Counted from the first letter of the stretch, positions 31,057-39,310 are shown. The stretch is 41,799 nucleotides of DNA from an uncultured Clostridia bacterium (GCA_947632605.1 CANRPX010000013.1:1-41799); one strand, 5' to 3'. Translations and numbers: made by a program. Notes: generated by a model not told the origin, from the sequence alone.

Positions 31057-31674
31057 ATGAAAAAAGCAATAGTCGGTGTAATAGTAATAATTATAATAAT
31101 TTTTGGATTATTATTTTTCCAAAAACCATTAAAAGAAAAATTTTTAAGTACAAATAGTAATGAATTATCACAAGAAAATAATAATGAAAATGCTGAACCA
31201 AATGCAATCAAATGTGAATATATAGTAGAAAGAAAAGAAATATCTACAAGTAAACTTTATAGTATTGATGGGCATAGCTCAAATTATGAAGTAGATTTAA
31301 TGCAAAATGATATGACTTGGAATAATGAATGTGCTTTATATCATAAATTAATAATTAGTAAAGAAGATTATGATAAATATAATGAAAGAATCGAATTACC
31401 AGAAATTGATTTTAGTAAAAATTTTATTGTTGTTATATCAAATGAAAATTTAAAACCAGCAGATGAAACAGATCTACTTATATATGAAGTAGTTGCAGAT
31501 GATACAACAACACATATAAAAATGAGGCAAAGAGAAAATCCAGTTGTTTACACAGATGAAGGTTCATTAAAATCAAGTTCAGACAGAATTTATTATAGTG
31601 ATAATAATGTTTTTTGGGCTGTTGTAGATAATTCTCAATTAAGAGATAAAGCAGATGTTATTATTGAGCATTAA
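31057..31674 (+). CDS. Unknown membrane-anchored protein
   Basis: 205 residues: an N-terminal hydrophobic helix (about 4-21) and an Asn/Glu/Ser-rich spacer (about 31-50). A soluble domain follows with the ordered pattern NDMTWNNECALYHKLIISKE and DFSKNFIVVIS. No lipobox cysteine follows the helix, so it is anchored or secreted rather than a lipoprotein. It lies 27 bases after the DUF4179 gene with GGTAGGAG upstream, so it belongs to the sigma factor operon and may act with the outer domain of the anti-sigma protein. I do not recognise its family. Confidence 0.62.
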   Translation: MKKAIVGVIVIIIIIFGLLFFQKPLKEKFLSTNSNELSQENNNENAEPNAIKCEYIVERKEISTSKLYSIDGHSSNYEVDLMQNDMTWNNECALYHKLIISKEDYDKYNERIELPEIDFSKNFIVVISNENLKPADETDLLIYEVVADDTTTHIKMRQRENPVVYTDEGSLKSSSDRIYYSDNNVFWAVVDNSQLRDKADVIIEH

Positions 31675-31694
31675 AAATTATTTATAAAAAAGTA

Positions 31695-31752
31695 TTGACA
31701 AAAACGAGTTACAATTGTAAACTTAATTATAAGATAAGTTACAAATGTAACT
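31695..31752 (+). promoter_or_regulatory. BlaI-type promoter with two operators
   Basis: A consensus minus-35 TTGACA (31695-31700), then 17 bases and TAAACT (31718-31723). Two dyads of the BlaI/MecI type (TACA-N2-TGTA core) overlap and follow it: TTACAATTGTAA (31709-31720, across the minus-10) and AGTTACAAATGTAACT (31737-31752, a perfect 7+2+7 palindrome). Their centres are 30 bases apart, close to three helical turns, so two repressor dimers could sit on the same DNA face. This predicts autorepression of the BlaI-like gene. Confidence 0.82.
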
Positions 31753-31820
31753 CATTTATTTTATTCGAATAAAATTTAAAAGAGAGGAGAGTGCAATTAT
31801 AAAATTGTACGAAATATAAT

Positions 31821-32195
31821 ATGCAAGATAAATTTGATATAACAGATGCTGAATTAGAAATAATGCAAGTACTTTGGAGCAAAGGAGAAAGTACACTTAC
31901 AGAAATTATAACAGAATTAAATAAAACTAAAGAAAGAAATAAAAATACTGTAAAAACATTATTATATAGATTAGTTGACAAAAACACAGTTAAATCTAAA
32001 AAAGCTACAAGTCAAGGATTTTTATATAGTGCAACAATTACAGAAAAGCAATATTTAACTAAAGCAAATAAATCTTTTTTAAAAAAATTATATGAAGGAA
32101 GTGTAGAAAAACTTTTGCTAAACTTTGTTGAAGATAAAACAGTTTCAAAAGAAGAGCTAAAAAAATTAGTTGATATGTTAGAAAGTGAGGAATAA
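31821..32195 (+). CDS. BlaI/MecI/CopY family repressor
   Basis: A 124-residue winged-helix repressor. FDITDAELEIMQVLWSKGES (4-23), then LTEIITELNK and NTVKTLLYRLVDKNTV, form the DNA-binding domain. The C-terminal half contains the dimerisation helices. Such repressors are inactivated by proteolysis triggered by an M56 sensor; that partner is the next gene, starting three bases downstream. No ribosome site lies directly before ATG; GAGAGGAGA (31782-31790) is 30 bases away, separated by a perfect eight-pair hairpin (31791-31810) that could bring it near the start. Confidence 0.88.
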   Translation: MQDKFDITDAELEIMQVLWSKGESTLTEIITELNKTKERNKNTVKTLLYRLVDKNTVKSKKATSQGFLYSATITEKQYLTKANKSFLKKLYEGSVEKLLLNFVEDKTVSKEELKKLVDMLESEE

Positions 32196-32197
32196 AT

Positions 32198-34378
32198 ATG
32201 TTCCAAGAAATTTTAAGTAAAATATATTTTATTTCACCTCTATTTTATCAAGTACTATATATGACAATAGTTGGAAGTTTAGTAGGAATAATAGTTTATT
32301 TTATAAGGAATTTATTTGATAAAAAAATATCTGGAAAATGGAAATGTATAATGTGGTGCATAGTTTTACTTACTTTAATAATTCCTATCAGATTTGAAAT
32401 AAAAACTAATAAATTAAGTATGCAAAATACAGTGGTAGATAAAGTAGAAGAAATAAAATACATACCAAATGCTTTAGTAGAAACAAATGAATTTAATGAT
32501 TCTAGCAATGTAGAAGTAAATGGAAATTTAGATATTCAAAAAGAAGAAAACAATGATTTTATAGAAAAGCAAGATATTGCTGAAACACAAGAAAATATTG
32601 ATAAAGGTTATGCTAAAATTAATTTTAAAAATATAATTCTAAATTATATTTTGCCAGGCATTTGGCTTGTTGGAGTTATTGCATTTATTTTAACATTTTT
32701 AAGTGGTATAAGAAAAATAAATAAGAAAAATTTAAGAAGAGAATATAGAGATGAGCGATTAAACAATATTTTAGAAAAATGTAAAGCAGATTTAGGAATT
32801 AAAAGAAAAATAAAAATAATTTTACAAGATTATAAAAAAGTTCCAAGTATATTTGGAATATTTAATCCAGTAATATTAATAAAAAAAGATTTATTAAATG
32901 AAAATGATGAAACAATACAATATATTTTTCTACATGAATTATCACATTATAAAAGAAAAGATATTTTATTTAATTTTTGTTTGTTATTAGTTTTATCAAT
33001 TCATTGGTTTAATCCAATTGTGTGGTTTTTATTTAAAAAAATTAGACAAGATATGGAAATTGGAGCAGATGAATTGGCTTCAAAGAAATTAAATAGAGAA
33101 GAGAAAAAACAATATGGAATGGTTTTAATAAATCTATTAAGAAATAGTATGCAAGAAAACTATACAGCAAGTATGCTTTGTATGTCTGACACAGGAAAAA
33201 ATATGGAAAGGAGAATACTTATGATAAAAGGAAAAACCAAAAGTATTGTCTTAAGTGTATTAGTTGTAGTTATAGTTTTTGGAATAATTGCAGGTTTTGT
33301 ATTTGTAAAAACAAGTGATACATCACAAAATGCAGATGTATTAGAAAATAATTCTGAAGAAAATCAAGAACAAAATGAAGAAGTAACAAATGAAGAAACA
33401 ATAAATGAAATTAAAGTAACAGAAGAATCTAATAATTCTGAAACTCAAAATAATAAAATAACAAGAGTAGGAAATTTATCTTTAAATTTAACAGGATGTG
33501 AGTTCTTTTCAGAAGGACTTGCATGGGTGGCAGATGATAATAATAATGGACTTTATATAGATAAAGAAGGAAATAGAATTATAGAAGGAAATAATGGAGC
33601 AATAGGAACTACTTTTAGAAACGGACTTGCACGTGCAGTTAAAGATATAGGAAATAATAGCAATCATATTTATAAATATGGATTTATTAATAAAAATGGA
33701 GATGTTGCAATAGATTTTATTTATGATAGTGCTTTTGACTTTTTAGATGGACTAGCTCCAGTAGAAAAAGATGGAAAAGCAGGTTTTATTGATACAAAAG
33801 GAAATTGGGTATTAGATGCACCAGAAGAAAGAATCCCAAATTATTTTTCAGAAGGACTATGTGGAACATTTAAGAATAATAAATATGGATTTATAGATAA
33901 ACAAGGAAATACTGTTATAGATTTTATATATAACACTGGATCAATGTTTCATGAAGGATTAGCATGGGTTGAAAAAGATGGAAAATATTATTATATAGAT
34001 AAAGAAGGAAATATTGTTATTGATATAAGTACTATTTCAGGAATAGAAACAGGAAAATCTGAAGGAAGTTATCCAAATGTTTTTTCAGATGGATTAGCAC
34101 TAATTCGTAGGAATGGAAAATATGCTTATATAGATAAAACAGGAAATGTTGTTTTAGAAAGTCCGTATTCAAAGGCTGGAAGTTTTTCAGAAGGGTTTGC
34201 TTGGTCATATAAAGATGGCAAATATGGTTTTATAGATAAACAAGGAAATGTTGCTGTTGATTTTGAGTATGATAGTATTCAAAGTGATTTTTCTGAAGGA
34301 CTTGCCGGAGTTGAGAAAAATGGAAAATGTGGATATGTAAATTATGATGGAACAGTTATAATTGGAAATTTAAAATAG
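32198..34378 (+). CDS. M56 (BlaR1-like) membrane protease with WG-repeat sensor
   Basis: 726 residues. The N-terminal part has membrane helices near 15-38, 48-66, 147-170 and 255-279. The zinc-protease motif is HELSH (246-250) and the downstream ligand is Glu287 in MEIGADE. A further membrane helix (349-371) is followed by a Glu/Asn-rich linker (about 373-420). Then come about eight WG (KWG) repeats (436-726; for example SEGLAW at 438, DGLAPV at 517, EGFAWS at 665), each with a Y-I/G-F-ID-K-x-G-N strand. In BlaR1 and MecR1 the position after the last helix holds a beta-lactam-binding domain; here the repeats replace it. Co-transcribed with the repressor, it probably cleaves it on sensing an external ligand, which is unlikely to be a beta-lactam. 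Confidence 0.85.
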   Translation: MFQEILSKIYFISPLFYQVLYMTIVGSLVGIIVYFIRNLFDKKISGKWKCIMWCIVLLTLIIPIRFEIKTNKLSMQNTVVDKVEEIKYIPNALVETNEFNDSSNVEVNGNLDIQKEENNDFIEKQDIAETQENIDKGYAKINFKNIILNYILPGIWLVGVIAFILTFLSGIRKINKKNLRREYRDERLNNILEKCKADLGIKRKIKIILQDYKKVPSIFGIFNPVILIKKDLLNENDETIQYIFLHELSHYKRKDILFNFCLLLVLSIHWFNPIVWFLFKKIRQDMEIGADELASKKLNREEKKQYGMVLINLLRNSMQENYTASMLCMSDTGKNMERRILMIKGKTKSIVLSVLVVVIVFGIIAGFVFVKTSDTSQNADVLENNSEENQEQNEEVTNEETINEIKVTEESNNSETQNNKITRVGNLSLNLTGCEFFSEGLAWVADDNNNGLYIDKEGNRIIEGNNGAIGTTFRNGLARAVKDIGNNSNHIYKYGFINKNGDVAIDFIYDSAFDFLDGLAPVEKDGKAGFIDTKGNWVLDAPEERIPNYFSEGLCGTFKNNKYGFIDKQGNTVIDFIYNTGSMFHEGLAWVEKDGKYYYIDKEGNIVIDISTISGIETGKSEGSYPNVFSDGLALIRRNGKYAYIDKTGNVVLESPYSKAGSFSEGFAWSYKDGKYGFIDKQGNVAVDFEYDSIQSDFSEGLAGVEKNGKCGYVNYDGTVIIGNLK

Positions 34379-34389
34379 AAAATTTTATA

Positions 34390-34424
34390 AAAAAATACCT
34401 TGTATAAATACAAGGTATTTTTGG
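34390..34424. terminator. Bidirectional terminator between the M56 gene and the tRNA genes
   Basis: AATACCTTGTA (34394-34404) pairs with TACAAGGTATT (about 34408-34418). Runs of A on the left and T on the right let it work on both strands, ending the M56 gene (+) and the tRNA pair (-). Its right edge touches the CCA end of tRNA-Gln. Confidence 0.8.
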
Positions 34425-34496
34425 CTGGGCTGGCTAGATTCGAACTAGCGCATGCCAGAGTCAAAGTCTGGTGCCTTACCACTTGGCTACAGCCCA
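34422..34496 (-). tRNA. tRNA-Gln (anticodon TTG)
   Basis: Read on the - strand. The acceptor stem TGGGCTG pairs perfectly with CAGCCCA, the discriminator is G, and CCA is encoded. The D arm follows T8-A9. The anticodon arm is CCAGA-CTTTGAC-TCTGG, with TTG in the centre of the loop. The T arm contains GTTCGAATC. Gln is read as CAA/CAG. Confidence 0.93.
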
Positions 34497-34511
34497 ATAT
34501 TTAAATTTAAG

Positions 34512-34589
34512 TGGGGTGGAAGATGGGACTCGAACCCACGGTCTTCAGTGCCACAAACTGACGCGTTAACCAACTACGCTACATCCACC
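34512..34589 (-). tRNA. tRNA-His (anticodon GTG)
   Basis: Read on the - strand. The anticodon arm is TCAGT-TTGTGGC-ACTGA with GTG in the loop. The extra G at position -1 faces C73, as required for histidine. CCA is encoded. The acceptor stem GTGGATG/CTTCCAC has one T-T mismatch at the 6-67 pair. It lies 15 bases upstream of tRNA-Gln and shares its promoter. Confidence 0.93.
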
Positions 34590-34618
34590 ATACATAGGTG
34601 TTTTTACAACGCTATTTA

Positions 34619-34647
34619 ATTTTAAAACAAAATTAGCTATTTGTCAA
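34619..34647 (-). promoter_or_regulatory. Promoter of the tRNA-His / tRNA-Gln unit
   Basis: On the - strand: a perfect minus-35 TTGACA (34647-34642), a 17-base spacer and minus-10 TAAAAT (34624-34619), about 25 bases before tRNA-His. Confidence 0.8.
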
Positions 34648-34693
34648 TGTTTTTAAGAAAAATAAAAATTACATTTTATTAAAAGCAAATTTA

Positions 34694-34702
34694 TGTTATA
34701 CT
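34694..34702 (+). promoter_or_regulatory. Extended minus-10 promoter of the lysozyme gene
   Basis: TGTTATACT: an extended TG element and minus-10 TATACT (34697-34702), with no clear minus-35. The next few bases contain a second ATTATACT, so the start point is uncertain. Confidence 0.45.
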
Positions 34703-34741
34703 GATATTATACTTTGTTATGAAACGAGGAAAAGAATAAAC

Positions 34742-35803
34742 GTGTCTAATATATTAGAAAAAATTGTTATAAATAAGAAAAATATTATAATATCAATAAT
34801 TAGTTTAATATTAATAATTTTTGTTATTATTTTAATATCAAAAATATATGTTTATGTAAGAGATAATGTAGATGTATCAAATGCAATTCATGGTGTTATT
34901 ATAGAAGAAAATGTTGTATTTTATAGAAGTCCTAAAGAATCAAAATGGAGAGATATAAGAAATTTTGATCTAGGAGAATATGTTAATGTTTTAGAAACAA
35001 AAATAGATAAAGAAGGAAAAGAATGGTATAAAGTAAAAGCAAAAGATAGAGTTGGATATGTTTTAAAAGAAAAAGTAGATAATTTTAAATTTTCAGAAGA
35101 AAATAAAAGAGTTTTGATGTCAGATGTTTCAAAATTTAATATAATTTATAAACATTTTAATAATTCAGGAGAATATGCAGCTTTTTTATTAAATAGCAAT
35201 ATGAATTATGCATATATTAGAATTGGTGGAAGAGGATATGGAGAAGAAGGAAACTTCTATACAGATCCTAACTACAAGATGTTTATTGAGGCTTGTGAAT
35301 ATTTAAGGTTGCCTTATGGGTTTTATTATATTGATGAAGCAATAACTACTCAAGAATTAGATGAAGAAGTTGAATTCGTTAAAAAAATATTAGATGAAAA
35401 CAAAAGCAATTTATGTGTTCTTCCTTTAGTTATAGATGTTGAAAATCATGATGGAGAAGGAAGAGCAGATGAAATATGGGAAGAAAGAGCTTCTTTAGTT
35501 TCAGAATTGATAAATAAATTTAAAGAAAAGAACATAGAAACATTAATTTATAGTAATGCAAAAACTGCTAATGAATATTTATATAGTATAGATTCTAAGT
35601 TTTGGATTGCATATTATACTTTAGAAAATAAAATACCAGATTATTGGTATACTGATACAGAAGAAGAAGCAGTGCAAAATGTAGAATTAATGAACAAAAT
35701 AGTTGCTTGGCAATTTACAGAAACAGGAGCTGGAAAAGAAATAGAAAAAAATGTTGATGCAAGCTTAGTGGATAATAATTACTTTAAAAAATTTGTAAAA
35801 TAA
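34742..35803 (+). CDS. GH25 muramidase (lysozyme) with SH3-like domain
   Basis: A 353-residue membrane-anchored wall hydrolase. One N-terminal helix (about 13-38) is followed by a bacterial SH3-like domain (about 53-112, with VGYVLKEKV at its end). The GH25 domain (about 122-352) follows, with SDVSKF (Asp128), AYIRIGGRGYG, PYGFYYIDEA, LVIDVEN (Asp232 and Glu234, the catalytic DxE), and a closing VAWQFTETG ... VDASLVD. The SH3 domain is usually C-terminal or absent, so here the wall-binding module precedes the enzyme. Start is GTG with GAGGA eleven bases upstream. It precedes a D,D-carboxypeptidase by 15 bases, so the two act on the same wall. Confidence 0.88.
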   Translation: MSNILEKIVINKKNIIISIISLILIIFVIILISKIYVYVRDNVDVSNAIHGVIIEENVVFYRSPKESKWRDIRNFDLGEYVNVLETKIDKEGKEWYKVKAKDRVGYVLKEKVDNFKFSEENKRVLMSDVSKFNIIYKHFNNSGEYAAFLLNSNMNYAYIRIGGRGYGEEGNFYTDPNYKMFIEACEYLRLPYGFYYIDEAITTQELDEEVEFVKKILDENKSNLCVLPLVIDVENHDGEGRADEIWEERASLVSELINKFKEKNIETLIYSNAKTANEYLYSIDSKFWIAYYTLENKIPDYWYTDTEEEAVQNVELMNKIVAWQFTETGAGKEIEKNVDASLVDNNYFKKFVK

Positions 35804-35818
35804 ATTACTGGAGGAAAA

Positions 35819-36988
35819 ATGATACTGAAAAAACTTAAAATTATAATATTAAATTTTATAATTTTACATTTGTTACTTTTAAATATATGTTTTGCAACAG
35901 AAATTTCAGATGATTATATAAAAGTAGTATTAAATGAAAATGATAAGATTTTAAATCACATTGAAGAACCAGAATTAAAAATATATTCAGAATCAGCTAT
36001 TTTAATAGAGCAAAGAACTGGAAAAATACTTTATGAAAAAAATATTTATGATAGAAAATATCCTGCAAGTACTACAAAAATATTAACAGCAATAATAGCT
36101 CTTGAAAGATGTGATTTGGAAGAAACTGCTACTGCAAGTCCTCAAGCTATTAATTCTGTAAAGTCAGGATATTCGACAGCTAGTATTCAAATAGGAGAAA
36201 CATTTACAATAGAACAATTATTAGATGTTATGATGATACATTCTGCAAATGAAGCTGCTAATATAATTGCTGAACATATATCTGGAAGTATTTCAGAATT
36301 TGCAAAATTAATGAATGAAAAAGCTAAAGAAATTGGATGTTTAGATACAAATTTTGTAAATCCAAATGGAATGCATGATGAGAATCATTATTCAACAGCT
36401 TATGATATGGCACAAATTGCAAGATATTGTATGAAAAATCAAAAATTTAGAGAAATAATAACTAAAATGGAATGTAGTCTCCCAATGACAGAACTTTGGC
36501 AAGAAGAAAGAGTTTTTAAAAATACAAATAGTTTGATGATTTCAGATAATAGATATTATTATCCATATTGTAATGGAATAAAAACAGGATTTACAACACC
36601 TGCTAAAAATTGTTTAGTTGCAAGTAGTAATAAAGATGGATTTGAAGTAATATCTGTTGTTCTTCATGCAGAATCAACAGAAGAGAGACTAAGTGCAAGA
36701 TATTTAGATACAATAAATTTATTTGAATATGGATATAATAAATATAATATAAATGATATTTTAGAAGAATATGATTTAATTGAATATGATGATACAAGCA
36801 ATTTTAAAAGTATGGTTGGTTCGATTTTTGATAATGGTGTAAAAAAAGATTTAAATAACAATTCAAATTTTAAAGAATGGATAAAAATTGCTGTTGGTAC
36901 AATAATCATTTTATTAATAATTTTATATATGATATTACACAGATTTTTAAAAGTTAAAAGAATTAAATTATTAGAAAGTAGAAATTAA
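35819..36988 (+). CDS. D-alanyl-D-alanine carboxypeptidase (S11 family)
   Basis: A 389-residue penicillin-binding enzyme that trims the terminal D-Ala of peptidoglycan stems. A signal peptide (1-27, cut after FATE or nearby) leads to the three serine-protease motifs: SxxK is STTK (84-87), SxN is SAN (142-144) and KTG is at 255-257. The last 30 residues hold a second membrane helix and a basic tail (FLKVKRIKLL), instead of the amphipathic anchor of typical DacA. ACTGGAGG precedes ATG. Its length and layout resemble the DacF group, which in spore formers can act on the spore cortex; I cannot tell whether this one does. Confidence 0.9.
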   Translation: MILKKLKIIILNFIILHLLLLNICFATEISDDYIKVVLNENDKILNHIEEPELKIYSESAILIEQRTGKILYEKNIYDRKYPASTTKILTAIIALERCDLEETATASPQAINSVKSGYSTASIQIGETFTIEQLLDVMMIHSANEAANIIAEHISGSISEFAKLMNEKAKEIGCLDTNFVNPNGMHDENHYSTAYDMAQIARYCMKNQKFREIITKMECSLPMTELWQEERVFKNTNSLMISDNRYYYPYCNGIKTGFTTPAKNCLVASSNKDGFEVISVVLHAESTEERLSARYLDTINLFEYGYNKYNINDILEEYDLIEYDDTSNFKSMVGSIFDNGVKKDLNNNSNFKEWIKIAVGTIIILLIILYMILHRFLKVKRIKLLESRN

Positions 36989-36990
36989 AA

Positions 36991-37028
36991 AAACACTTTA
37001 CCTTAAAAATAAGATAAAGTGTTTTTTT
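36991..37028. terminator. Bidirectional terminator between convergent genes
   Basis: AAACACTTTA (36991-37000) pairs with TAAAGTGTTT (37015-37024), with an inner CTTA/TAAG stem. Long A and T runs on the two sides serve the carboxypeptidase gene (+) and the LtaS-like gene (-). Confidence 0.82.
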
Positions 37029-38895
37029 AATTATTATCCGTTTGTTCTGGAACTTCAAAAAGAGTAGTTAATTTGTTCTTTTTATCAAACATATTATTAA
37101 ATTGTAAATAATGATAATTTTCTATTAGTTCAGAATAAACTGTATCTTCAGAAAAATCATGGTATAAACCAGTTTTATCCATATAACCATTTCCAGTAAT
37201 GATTGGTATTTCTGTTCTTAATTCATCTAAAAATTCTAAGTATGGTGTTTTTTGTAAATTTGCAACATCAAGTAAAAGTGAAGCAAGATAATTAGCACTA
37301 ATATCAGTGATGTCTTTGTATTTTTCTTCATCTATATCATAATTTGCCCAGATTAAAAAAGGAGTAATATATTTTTTCTCTATTGCTTCTTTTGAAGTTG
37401 GATCCGCATAACTTTTTGAAAGAAGAGAATTATAAAATTCATCTTCAACATAAGGTTGATGATCTCCAAAAAGTAAAATTATTGTAGGCTCTTCTTGTTT
37501 AGAAAAATAATTAATTAGATATTCTAATGAACTATCAGCAATTTTTAAAAGTGATAAATATTGATTTAATTTTGGATAAATTCCATTTTCAGCAATTACA
37601 GAATTTTGAAAATTTTCATCTGTATAACTACCATGGTTTTGCATTGTAAGAGTAAAGTTGAACATTTTTTCATCATCTTTTTTATTTTCATATAAATCTA
37701 TAATATTTTTATATGTACTTAAATCAGTAGGATATTCTCTAATATATTCTAAATCTTTTAAATTATTTATGTGAAAGAAGCTGTTAAATCCAAGCCTTGG
37801 ATATGCAAGGTTTCTATTGTATCCTTGTGGGTAATAGCAATGTATTGCACTTGTTTCATATCCTTGCTCTTTTAATATTGATGCAAGAGAATAAGATTTT
37901 CTTAAAACATATTGTTGATATGGAACTGTTCTTTTAGGAACAAATGCCATAGAGTTTGAAGTTAAGAATTCCCATTCACTATTAGGTGTAGTAGCACCAA
38001 AAATTGATACATGAAGATTTCCTTTTATAGTGTTTTCTGATAAAGAATTGAAGAAAGATAAATATTCTGTATTTGTTGAAAAATCACCAATTCTTTTAAG
38101 TTCTGCAAATGATTCATTCATTATTGCTATAATATTTGGATATTTAAAATCTTCAGTATGTTCAACAATTGGAACTTCAATAGTTGAAGCTAATTCATTT
38201 ACTGAATCAATATTATACCCTTCAGGTGTATGAATAATAAGGTTTCTTGATTGTTTAAACAAACTAGCTATTAAACCATTATTATGGTATTCTTCTTTTG
38301 GATCCCAGTTTTCATCTAATTCAAATTTTTCAATCATATTTGTAAAGTAAAATGAATAAGTAAATATTATAATAAAAATTAATACAGAAATTCTATATAT
38401 AATCTTAAATTTATTATTTTTAAAACTAGTAAAGCTTACTTTTTTTAGTATAAGAAAAGCTAAAAGGAAAAATATAATTCCTAATATCAATTTGAAAGAT
38501 ATATGGAATGTAAAAGTAGGCAAAACGGTTAAAGCAACATTTATAGAGAATATATCCCAAGGAACTAAAGGAGTTCCTCTAAAGGCAGTTAAAAAATGAT
38601 TAACAAATCCAACTATAAATGTAAGAATTGATGTAACGTAAAGACTGATTTTTATTTTTCCAGTAATAACATAAATAAATCCAATAATTAAATAAATTAG
38701 TAGAAAATTTAGTATCATTCTTTTTGATTCGAAAATAAATTTTCCATTTGAAAATAATTGACTATATATATATATTAAAAATGGAATTACAATTAGAACA
38801 ATAGTCTTTATGATAGTATTTTTGCTAATTTTTATATTATATTTATTAAAGAAATCTATAATTTTTTGTTTAATAATTTTCAGCTTGTTTATCAT
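37027..38895 (-). CDS. LtaS-like sulfatase-fold glycerol-phosphate transferase
   Basis: A 622-residue polytopic enzyme of the lipoteichoic-acid-synthase family. Five membrane helices lie near 28-46, 59-77, 82-103, 134-151 and 168-186. The extracellular sulfatase-like domain follows: MNESFAEL (Glu261, metal), GATTPNSEWEF (300-310, nucleophile most likely Thr303), QNHGSY and FGDHQPYVED (metal-binding Asp and His). The family polymerises glycerol-phosphate or similar units onto a lipid anchor. AAAGGA precedes the ATG. It is convergent with the lysozyme and carboxypeptidase genes, making a small envelope cluster. The exact polymer is unknown. Confidence 0.88.
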   Translation of the reverse strand: MINKLKIIKQKIIDFFNKYNIKISKNTIIKTIVLIVIPFLIYIYSQLFSNGKFIFESKRMILNFLLIYLIIGFIYVITGKIKISLYVTSILTFIVGFVNHFLTAFRGTPLVPWDIFSINVALTVLPTFTFHISFKLILGIIFFLLAFLILKKVSFTSFKNNKFKIIYRISVLIFIIIFTYSFYFTNMIEKFELDENWDPKEEYHNNGLIASLFKQSRNLIIHTPEGYNIDSVNELASTIEVPIVEHTEDFKYPNIIAIMNESFAELKRIGDFSTNTEYLSFFNSLSENTIKGNLHVSIFGATTPNSEWEFLTSNSMAFVPKRTVPYQQYVLRKSYSLASILKEQGYETSAIHCYYPQGYNRNLAYPRLGFNSFFHINNLKDLEYIREYPTDLSTYKNIIDLYENKKDDEKMFNFTLTMQNHGSYTDENFQNSVIAENGIYPKLNQYLSLLKIADSSLEYLINYFSKQEEPTIILLFGDHQPYVEDEFYNSLLSKSYADPTSKEAIEKKYITPFLIWANYDIDEEKYKDITDISANYLASLLLDVANLQKTPYLEFLDELRTEIPIITGNGYMDKTGLYHDFSEDTVYSELIENYHYLQFNNMFDKKNKLTTLFEVPEQTDNN

Positions 38896-38937
38896 TTTAT
38901 TTTCCTTTCGAAGTACTTATGTATAAATTTAAAAGCT

Positions 38938-38946
38938 ATTGTACCA
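38938..38946 (-). promoter_or_regulatory. Extended minus-10 promoter of the LtaS-like gene
   Basis: On the - strand TGGTACAAT (38946-38938): an extended TG element and minus-10 TACAAT. The minus-35 is weak. Confidence 0.4.
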
Positions 38947-39121
38947 AATTAATATATCATAATATACCATAAAATTAATTAAAAGTGAAGTAAAAAAAAT
39001 AATAAGTTTTAAAAAACTTAAAAGCTTTGTAGCATAGCAATTACAGGTCTTTAAGCGAACAAATATACAGTACACATAAAAAATTTATATAAATAAAAAT
39101 GTAATAATTTTGAAAAATTCT

Positions 39122-39204
39122 TGTGAATAAATTGTGTCGAAAAAAGTATAAAATATAGTTATTCACAAAGTTATCCACATTATCCACAACCAATTTGTTC
39201 ATAA
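39122..39204. other. DnaA-box cluster
   Basis: Three perfect TTATNCACA boxes run on the + strand: TTATTCACA (39159-39167), TTATCCACA (39171-39179) and TTATCCACA (39180-39188, abutting). A fourth perfect box is inverted (TGTGAATAA, 39122-39130), and a one-mismatch inverted box follows (TGTTCATAA, 39196-39204). The surrounding intergenic region (38896-39310) is very AT-rich and otherwise holds only promoters. No dnaA, dnaN or other origin-linked gene is in the window, so it is either an origin placed away from dnaA or a DnaA-titrating or regulatory cluster. Confidence 0.78.
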
Positions 39205-39254
39205 AATTAGTTTTCATAAATAAGATTTAATTAACATAAAATATAAATTGCTTA

Positions 39255-39283
39255 TTGAATAATTTGAAAAATTGTGATAGACT
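39255..39283 (+). promoter_or_regulatory. Promoter of the HAD hydrolase gene
   Basis: TTGAAT (39255-39260), a 17-base spacer, then TAGACT (39278-39283) with an extended TGA element. It starts about 50 bases after the DnaA-box cluster. Confidence 0.5.
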
Positions 39284-39310
39284 AACAATAAATTTTTGGA
39301 GGAGATTTAT

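Noticed and set aside
31791..31802. A three-codon GTG-CAA-TTA-TAA mini-ORF directly after GAGGAGA, before the BlaI-like gene.
   Set aside because: The spacing from ribosome site to GTG is only about one base, too short for initiation; the hairpin explanation is preferred.
36603..36909. Two - strand frames rich in Leu, Ile and Tyr opposite the carboxypeptidase gene.
   Set aside because: Their hydrophobicity is only the reverse complement of AAT/AAA-rich codons; there are no ribosome sites.
39122..39204. Calling this region oriC outright.
   Set aside because: No dnaA, dnaN, recF or gyr genes adjoin it, and gene orientation does not switch cleanly here; only a DnaA-box cluster is supported.
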